From positions 509,501 to 573,500 of the forward strand of contig JAMPIV010008058.1 of the NCBI GenBank assembly GCA_024509875.1: DNA of 64,000 bases, read 5' to 3'. Within the stretch, counting starts at the first letter, position 1, and each line of letters starts with the position of its first letter. This DNA comes from Oreohelix idahoensis (lineage: Eukaryota > Mollusca > Gastropoda > Stylommatophora > Oreohelicidae). A model generated the notes under the pieces. It was given only the letters and a program-made list of their open reading frames with translations. It did not search any database and had not been told where the DNA came from. Of this stretch, positions 58,338 to 64,000 are shown in pieces. The position numbers and the translations under genes were made by a program.

Positions 58338-60542
58338 TGTAGTGGTATTGATGGTATTGTATGATGGTGTTATTACTACATGTAACTTGTATGAGGCCAG
58401 CTGTGAAGGCTCCTGAGATAAAATGTGGTTGAGAATTATCAGAAGGCCTTTCTTGCTACCACTACGACCTCACACTTAATTTTTTTTCTTAATGAATGTG
58501 GCTACGTAAAGTGTCTAGGGTAATGATGTGTAATGTGGTGTGTTAGTTATAAATACACCCACAGGCATTTAAGAAGACTAATAAGATTAACAAGTGTTAC
58601 AATACACTGAACTAACTCACGTGTGTAAAGTTTTTGATATAATTATATTACATTTATTTGTTCTGGATCAAGTTTTATTTTGACCAGAACTTGTTTTAAA
58701 AGAAGGATTTAAAATTTATGAAAATTATGCATGGAATGTTACATAATAAATGCAAAAGTGTACATGGTTAAGTACTAGAATAGTTAGTTTTATAAAAAAA
58801 AAGTTCGAGTAGTCATCTCTTTGGGAGGATTGTTACTATTTATGCTGTTGGGGTGGCCTCATCACACCTGTCTATATTGACTACACTTTGTCCAGAAAAT
58901 GGTGGGAATTTTTATGGGGATATTAGTCACTACCAATAGTTGGTGAATGTCCAGCAGACCAGAGGCTCACTCATCTTTTGTAGCTCTGGTGCTGAAAACT
59001 TGCGGTCCCACCTCTCCGTGCTGGCGGGCAATAATGGTGGTCTCTGTCACAAGAACTGCACAGATACACTCGAGTAATTCACCACCCGAAGAGACACTGC
59101 TTTGACGTCGACAGAAACTCGCAGCTCTGCAATCAAAGTATGGGCTATGTGTCAAAATCTATTCTCTACCCACGTCTGGACATCACACTGACACAACAAC
59201 CACATCATACAGACAGGTCAGATCTCTCTGACCAAACAGCACAGTTACCATGGTGGGTTTACATCAGCTAGATCCTCCCAGACTATAGATTCTGAAAAAT
59301 ATGTATTAGTTTTCTTCCCTAAAAGAGGATAGGTAATCTGTTTCAACGCTTGCTCTATCTTGCATAATCCTTGCTGTAGTTTATGTACCTTGTTGGTCCC
59401 TAGACCCTGACTAGGGCGGGGGGTCTAGAGCAAAATCCCTACTTGTTTGTAAGGCTAGATTATGATATGGCAGTATCAAATCACTCGAACATGAAACAAT
59501 ATTTAAAATACATAAGGAAATAATTTCAATCTTACCAGATTATGAATAAATACACAGAATTGCTAGCAAAACTCAGCTGAGCTGCTGGCTCTAGTATGGC
59601 GTCCTTAAACTTCTTTTAATTTCGTTCCCAAGGAATTCACCACACTTTAAAATCTGTGTTTATCTATGAACAACTATTGAGAAATGACCCCACTTTCGCG
59701 TCTGAGCGCTAATGATATGATTGTCTGTGGCCAATCACTGCCTAGATTTATTTTTAATTTCAAATTTCTACACCAAAGTCATTTCAGTCATGCTTCAGTC
59801 AAGTATGGATGGTTATCTGTTAGTCTGTCCGTCTCTACTTGTGTTTCTAAAAAAAATGTGCTTGATTTTTGAAGCAACCTTTCTCTCCCCTTAAAATTTT
59901 GTCGTAAAAAGTTATTTTTAGACACAGCTTCCACCTTTGTCCCTTCACTTCTATGCTAACCAGATTTGAACACCTGCGTCTAAAAGTTGTGTTTTTGTGT
60001 GCAAATAACGATATGTTAGATTCAACGCAGTCTGTGGCTGATGTAAACTACACTGTCTTTTGTCATTATTTTCAATATTATCTATCCGTCTGTAAAATTA
60101 AAACCATATTAGTTCATTGCTCAGAATAGGCCATCCGGCCAGCTAATTTTTATATTCCTAACATTAATATTAAGAAAAATTACTTTTTAATTTTTTTTGT
60201 AATTTTTTCAGACATCGGCGTTCTTCCGCTCAAATTCAAATCAAGCTCTTGGTATCGCAAAACGTCCAATTCCGTACCTCGTGTCAATTTGGGGACGTGG
60301 ATTTTTTACTTTCCTCCATCCCCCCCAATTGCGTCTCCTTAGCCTTGCTACGCAATCTTTCCAGTCATATTTTTTCCTTTTTGATCCTCCGTTCCCCTCC
60401 TGTCTAGCAAGTCAATTTTATGGAGGGTGATGACCCGCGGTCTAGGCGATCATGTACATCAGCAGCCTACGCATTATGTTTTTATCCTTAAATGTTATCC
60501 TTGGAGGAATTTTACCGTTGTATCTCTGTCAATTTCACTACA
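58338..60542 (-). repeat. element C 3' LTR (2205 bp)
   Basis: Ends TGTAGTG (58338) and CACTACA (60542). The first 120 bp or so of U3 equal element B. Beyond that the two diverge clearly, and C has about 400 bp more at about 59135-59540. The left flank is GAGAT; the partner flank is outside the window. Confidence 0.88.
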
Positions 60543-60629
60543 CATCTCCCCACCTGAAAACATGCCTATGGCAAGTTCCAAAACCAGCGATACACATAGG
60601 TAAAATTACTCCTCACGTCTGCCACTACT

Positions 60630-61643
60630 CTAATTTTGATCACAGGGGTGCCGACTGAGGAAATCTGCACCGACATTCAATTTGCCGGGGATATATTGGA
60701 TACTAAACTGATAAGGTTGAAGCAATAAAGACCACCTCAGCAATCTTGCGTTTTCATGCTTAGCCTGAGACAAGAACACGAGAGGCTGATGATCCGTCTC
60801 CACCACAAATGTCCTACCATATAGATAGATTTGAAACTTCTTTATTGCCCAGATTAATGCTAAACATTCTTTTTCGCTTGTGGAGTATCCTTGTTCCGCC
60901 TTATTCAATTTACGGCTTGCATAAGCGACTGGTTTCAGTTCCCCATCAGGTGAAGATGATCTTTGCAACAAAGCCCCTCCAAGTCCTACATTACTTGCAT
61001 CGGTTCTTAAGACAAAGTCCTGTGTCAAATCAGGCAGTTTGAGAATAGGCTTGCTAGTGAGTTTTTCCTTTAACTCTTGGAACGCTAATTCACATTGTGC
61101 AGTCCAAATAATTTTATCTGGAAGTCCCTTGCGAGTCAGATCAGTCAGAGGAGCACAAATAGCGTTAAAATTCTTGATGTATTTCTGATAAAATCCGCAT
61201 AACGACACAAATGATCGCACGTCCTTTTTTGTTTGCGGCCTAGGTGCTCTCTGCAGTTTTTCCAAGTTCTTAGGATCAGGGGTCATATTACCCTGATATA
61301 CAGTGTGTCCCAAGAATTCCAACTCTTTGCATCCAATACAACATTTTGTTGGCCTAGCAGTTAAGTTCGCCTCCCGAAGTCTATCAAACAACATCTCCAG
61401 AGCTTCAATGTGTTCTTCAAATGTCTCTGTGGCGACGAGAATATCATCCATGAAATTTGTGATACATGGGTTATTCAGGGGGTCCAACAATTTTCGCATC
61501 ATCCTTGAAAACACACTCGGAGCATTTTTCAGTCCGAATGGTAGCATATTGAATTCATAATGTCCATCCGAAGTGCTAAAAGCCAAATAAGGTCTCACTT
61601 CAGGCTTCACTGGGATCTGGTAATAGCCTTTACTAAGATCCAC
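60630..61643 (-). CDS. element C reverse transcriptase - RNase H (frame 3)
   Basis: 337 codons in frame from DLSKGYYQIP to HPCDQN, nearly identical to element B residues 271-606. FMDD is near residues 64-67, and the RNase H acidic residues are all present. It is separated from the upstream RT N-terminus by a one-base expansion (four A versus three in B; plus-strand T run 61645-61648). Confidence 0.88.
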   Translation of the reverse strand: MDLSKGYYQIPVKPEVRPYLAFSTSDGHYEFNMLPFGLKNAPSVFSRMMRKLLDPLNNPCITNFMDDILVATETFEEHIEALEMLFDRLREANLTARPTKCCIGCKELEFLGHTVYQGNMTPDPKNLEKLQRAPRPQTKKDVRSFVSLCGFYQKYIKNFNAICAPLTDLTRKGLPDKIIWTAQCELAFQELKEKLTSKPILKLPDLTQDFVLRTDASNVGLGGALLQRSSSPDGELKPVAYASRKLNKAEQGYSTSEKECLALIWAIKKFQIYLYGRTFVVETDHQPLVFLSQAKHENARLLRWSLLLQPYQFSIQYIPGKLNVGADFLSRHPCDQN

Positions 61644-63202
61644 CTTTTGAAAAGTATTTTGCCTTGTTCAGTCTGGCAAATAACTGTTTTGTGTCTGGTA
61701 ATGGATCCACTTGTCCTTCTGTGACAGCATTCAGTTTCCTGTAATCTATGCACAGTCTGTGTTCCCCAGACGGTTTTCCTCAACAAAACGACACTAGAAC
61801 TAAAAGATGATTCACTGTGCGAAATAATCCCCTCCTTCAATAAATAATCTATTTCTTCCTTTAATGCCTTCTCCTTCGCGAACGGAATAGAATAGGCTCT
61901 CATACAGATTGGGTTTGAGTCTACCAGTTTCATGTCATACTGTAGCAAATTTGTATGGCCTGGTTTATCTGTTAATACATCTGTATGTTCCTCCAGAACC
62001 TTTTGAACTCTCTCCCTCTGGTTTTTAGTCAGGTGCTTACTGACTTTTACCTGTGCTGCGGTTTCACAAGGATGTAATGGGTATTCATGTGAGGTGAGTG
62101 GTTCCTTTTGCATCTGGGTTGCAATAGCCAAGGTCAATAAGGGGGTGCTTTCCTGGAGTGGTCTGTCCAGATACTTCTTTAACAGGTTTACATGATAAAC
62201 TTTTTCCTTCCCCTTTTTGTCAATTTTATAGTTTGTTCTAGACACCTTCTCTAGAACCGTATATGGACCTTGCCAACCAATTTGTAATTTATTCTGGCTT
62301 CCGGGTAGTAAAAGCAGCACCTTCTCTCCGACTGCCAGTTCCCTGTCCTTTGCCTTCCTATTAAAATATGCTGCATGTTTCTTCCTGGCTTGTTTCAAAT
62401 TATCATTTGCCAGTTTCCATCCAGCTTTCAAACGAGTGGTCAGTTCGTTCACGTATTGATACGATGAGGTAACAGTCTCTTCCGCCTTCTCATCTGTCCA
62501 GGTCCTTAATAGGGCTTCTAATGGACCTTTTATTGGCCTCCCAAATAGCAGAGTTGCGGGAGCCATCCCGGTTGAACTATGTGGTACCTCCCGGTACGCA
62601 AACAATGCGGCGGGCAGGAATTGATCCCACAGATCCGGTTTTTCGTGTGCCAGCTTTCTCAGGATAGAAATGAGAGTCCCGTTGAACCTCTCTACCTGGC
62701 CGTTCCCTTGTGGATGGTACGGACTACAATGAAAGTGCCTGGCTTGAAATAGCTTAAAAACTTCTTCCGTTAGTTTCCCCTTGAACTGAGAACCATTATC
62801 CGTCAAGATTTGATGCGGGAATCCTAATCGGGTAAATATTGTAAGTAGTGCCTCTGCTACATGTTTTGAATCAATTGATGGCAGGGCTACCGCCTCTCCC
62901 CACATAGAACAAGTGTCCACCAGAGTAAGGATGTAACTGTTCCTCCTCTTGGTCCGAGTGAGAGGTCCTACAATATCCACTGCAACCCTCTCAAAAGGTG
63001 TTCCCACTATGGGCATTTCCCCTAGAGTTGCAGGAGCAGTCCAGTGCTTTGGAGCTACCCTTTGACATTCTGGGCAGGATTTGACATATCTTTTTATATC
63101 CTCCGTTATCCCTGGCCAGAAGTAATGACAAGCTATACGCTGTCCTGTGGCGCTGATCCCCATGTGACCACTGAAGGGAATCGCATGCCCGAGTTCCATC
63201 AC
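61607..63202 (-). CDS. element C integrase and reverse transcriptase N-terminus (frame 2)
   Basis: 531 codons. Integrase zinc finger H6, H13, C43, C46; catalytic D76, D135, E171 (DD35E, with intact TDNG and GNGQVERFNG surroundings); GPY module about 312-314. It then enters the RT without a break, showing INT directly upstream of RT in one frame. A one-base expansion at the A run of plus 61774-61777 shifts the frame after SSVVLLRK, so the last 55 or so residues are not RT. The first Met is not a true start; the frame was once continuous with protease. Confidence 0.88.
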   Translation of the reverse strand: MMELGHAIPFSGHMGISATGQRIACHYFWPGITEDIKRYVKSCPECQRVAPKHWTAPATLGEMPIVGTPFERVAVDIVGPLTRTKRRNSYILTLVDTCSMWGEAVALPSIDSKHVAEALLTIFTRLGFPHQILTDNGSQFKGKLTEEVFKLFQARHFHCSPYHPQGNGQVERFNGTLISILRKLAHEKPDLWDQFLPAALFAYREVPHSSTGMAPATLLFGRPIKGPLEALLRTWTDEKAEETVTSSYQYVNELTTRLKAGWKLANDNLKQARKKHAAYFNRKAKDRELAVGEKVLLLLPGSQNKLQIGWQGPYTVLEKVSRTNYKIDKKGKEKVYHVNLLKKYLDRPLQESTPLLTLAIATQMQKEPLTSHEYPLHPCETAAQVKVSKHLTKNQRERVQKVLEEHTDVLTDKPGHTNLLQYDMKLVDSNPICMRAYSIPFAKEKALKEEIDYLLKEGIISHSESSFSSSVVLLRKTVWGTQTVHRLQETECCHRRTSGSITRHKTVICQTEQGKILFKRWILVKAITRSQ

Positions 63203-64000
63203 TTTATCTCTATATGAAGTGGGAAGAACCAGCTGGTTGTGACCATTTTGTTCCAGTTCCGGCCTTCCTGTATAAGAGTTTGTTCTTCATGAAATATTCC
63301 CCCTTGCTCGGAGGTGTGTGGCATTTGGGCAATTTTTTTAAAACAGGGCTTGAGTGTCCTATCCTCAGCCTGCGCCTTCCTCATCTCCTCTGGATGAGCA
63401 TTTATAGGTTCACCTTCTTCCTCCTTCTTCTGTGACCTGGTCTGCACTGTCGCCATGATCACAGGTTTCTCGGGATTCCCCAAGAAGACGTATCTACACC
63501 CCAATATCAGAGGGTAGATTGGTTCATCTATCACTGCTGCTCTGATTTCTCCTTCCACATAGCGAGTTTTCACCGTTATCCTTGCGATGGGAAGTGTCAT
63601 GAGTGGTATGTCCTTAGTCGCCCCTTGTATTTCCACTGTTTCTGTGGTATACTGACTTGGGTCCACTAGGCTAGACTTCACAACTGAATCATAATCCAAA
63701 CCTGTATCATAAAGGCACCTTATGGTGACCCCATTACAAATAACATCCTCACAAACTGGGGGGTGATAAGGTTCCTGTTGTCCCTTAGGATTAACCTTTA
63801 ATCTTTGCGTCCCCGACTTCATTGCAGCAATGTTTGAAGGTTTCCTTCTACAAAATTCGGTGTTATGGTTATCCTTCTTGCACCATTTACACCATCTTTT
63901 TCCTTGGTTCAACGGTTTTCTTTCATTGAACTTTTGGTCATTGAACTGTGAGTTTCTGTCGCGATAGTCATTTCTTGGCCGCTCAAAGTTTGTCCTACCT
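63199..64000 (-). CDS. element C Gag C-terminus and protease (frame 1, partial)
   Basis: Open to the window edge. CX2CX4HX4C zinc knuckle (CKWCKKDNHNTEFC), protease with CLYDTG and LILGCRYVF, then PEEMRKAQAEDRTL. Almost identical to element B residues 375-595. An extra A (plus T run 63333-63339, seven versus six in B) shifts the frame just after FKK. A second apparent +1 at 63245-63248 precedes the integrase frame. Confidence 0.85.
   Translation of the reverse strand, partial: GRTNFERPRNDYRDRNSQFNDQKFNERKPLNQGKRWCKWCKKDNHNTEFCRRKPSNIAAMKSGTQRLKVNPKGQQEPYHPPVCEDVICNGVTIRCLYDTGLDYDSVVKSSLVDPSQYTTETVEIQGATKDIPLMTLPIARITVKTRYVEGEIRAAVIDEPIYPLILGCRYVFLGNPEKPVIMATVQTRSQKKEEEGEPINAHPEEMRKAQAEDRTLKPCFKKIAQMPHTSEQGGIFHEEQTLIQEGRNWNKMVTTSWFFPLHIEIK

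Larger units (their letters stand above)
58338..64000 (-). mobile_element. Gmr1-like Ty3/gypsy element C (cut by the window edge)
   Basis: Minus-strand element: 3' LTR 60542 to 58338, PPT 60553-60543, then RNase H, RT, integrase, protease and the C-terminal part of Gag up to position 64000. Its 5' LTR and Gag start lie outside. Internal sequence is almost identical to element B where they can be compared, and unlike B it keeps the integrase core. Confidence 0.9.

Overview
This window reads as transposon-rich, AT-rich, non-coding metazoan DNA. I found no host protein-coding gene, rRNA or tRNA gene that I can support. The mobile-element repertoire (Gmr1-type Ty3/gypsy elements, a Penelope-like element with a GIY-YIG nuclease, several RTE/jockey/CR1-like LINE tails, a long-spaced IS630-Tc1-mariner element, a hAT MITE) and the many minisatellites and TA/TG/CT/AG microsatellites suggest an invertebrate, probably a marine lophotrochozoan such as a mollusc. 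That assignment is an inference from repeat content only.

Layout. 1-4400 holds old repeat debris: an LTR-like remnant, a gypsy PPT/LTR border and a LINE endonuclease fragment. 4420-13708 is one TSD-bounded 9.3-kb gypsy element (element A) with 2.65-kb LTRs and a large internal inversion. 13709-24500 is a patchwork: Penelope-like 3' ends, a tandem array carrying a SINE-like insertion and its own empty site, gypsy and LINE fragments, a 37-bp minisatellite and a GIY-YIG fragment. 24508-33532 is a 5'-truncated LINE split by a very young 8.27-kb gypsy element (element B, 24769-33037, TSD CATTG). 33751-45120 contains five tandem arrays, a probable solo LTR, LINE fragments, a 289-bp hAT MITE and a perfect 27-bp hairpin. 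45221-47424 is a complete DNA transposon with 24-bp TIRs, a TA duplication and an intact 422-aa DDE transposase. 47800-58335 is mainly unassigned DNA, microsatellites, a diverged repeat pair and a 33-bp minisatellite. 58338-64000 is a minus-strand gypsy element (element C) cut by the window edge.

How the pieces fit. Elements A, B and C belong to one lineage. Its polyprotein order is Gag - protease - integrase - reverse transcriptase - RNase H, with integrase upstream of RT as in Ty1/copia although the RT is of Ty3/gypsy type. This is the arrangement described for Gmr1-like elements, whose Gag is the reported source of the vertebrate SCAN domain. No copy here looks fully autonomous as read. 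A keeps Gag-PR-INT but has no RT-RNase H. B keeps RT-RNase H, but its integrase core is replaced by an unrecognised basic segment. C has all domains but four frameshifts, each consistent with one extra base in an A run. B nevertheless inserted recently (about four differences between its LTRs), so complementation in trans between such defective partners is a reasonable hypothesis.
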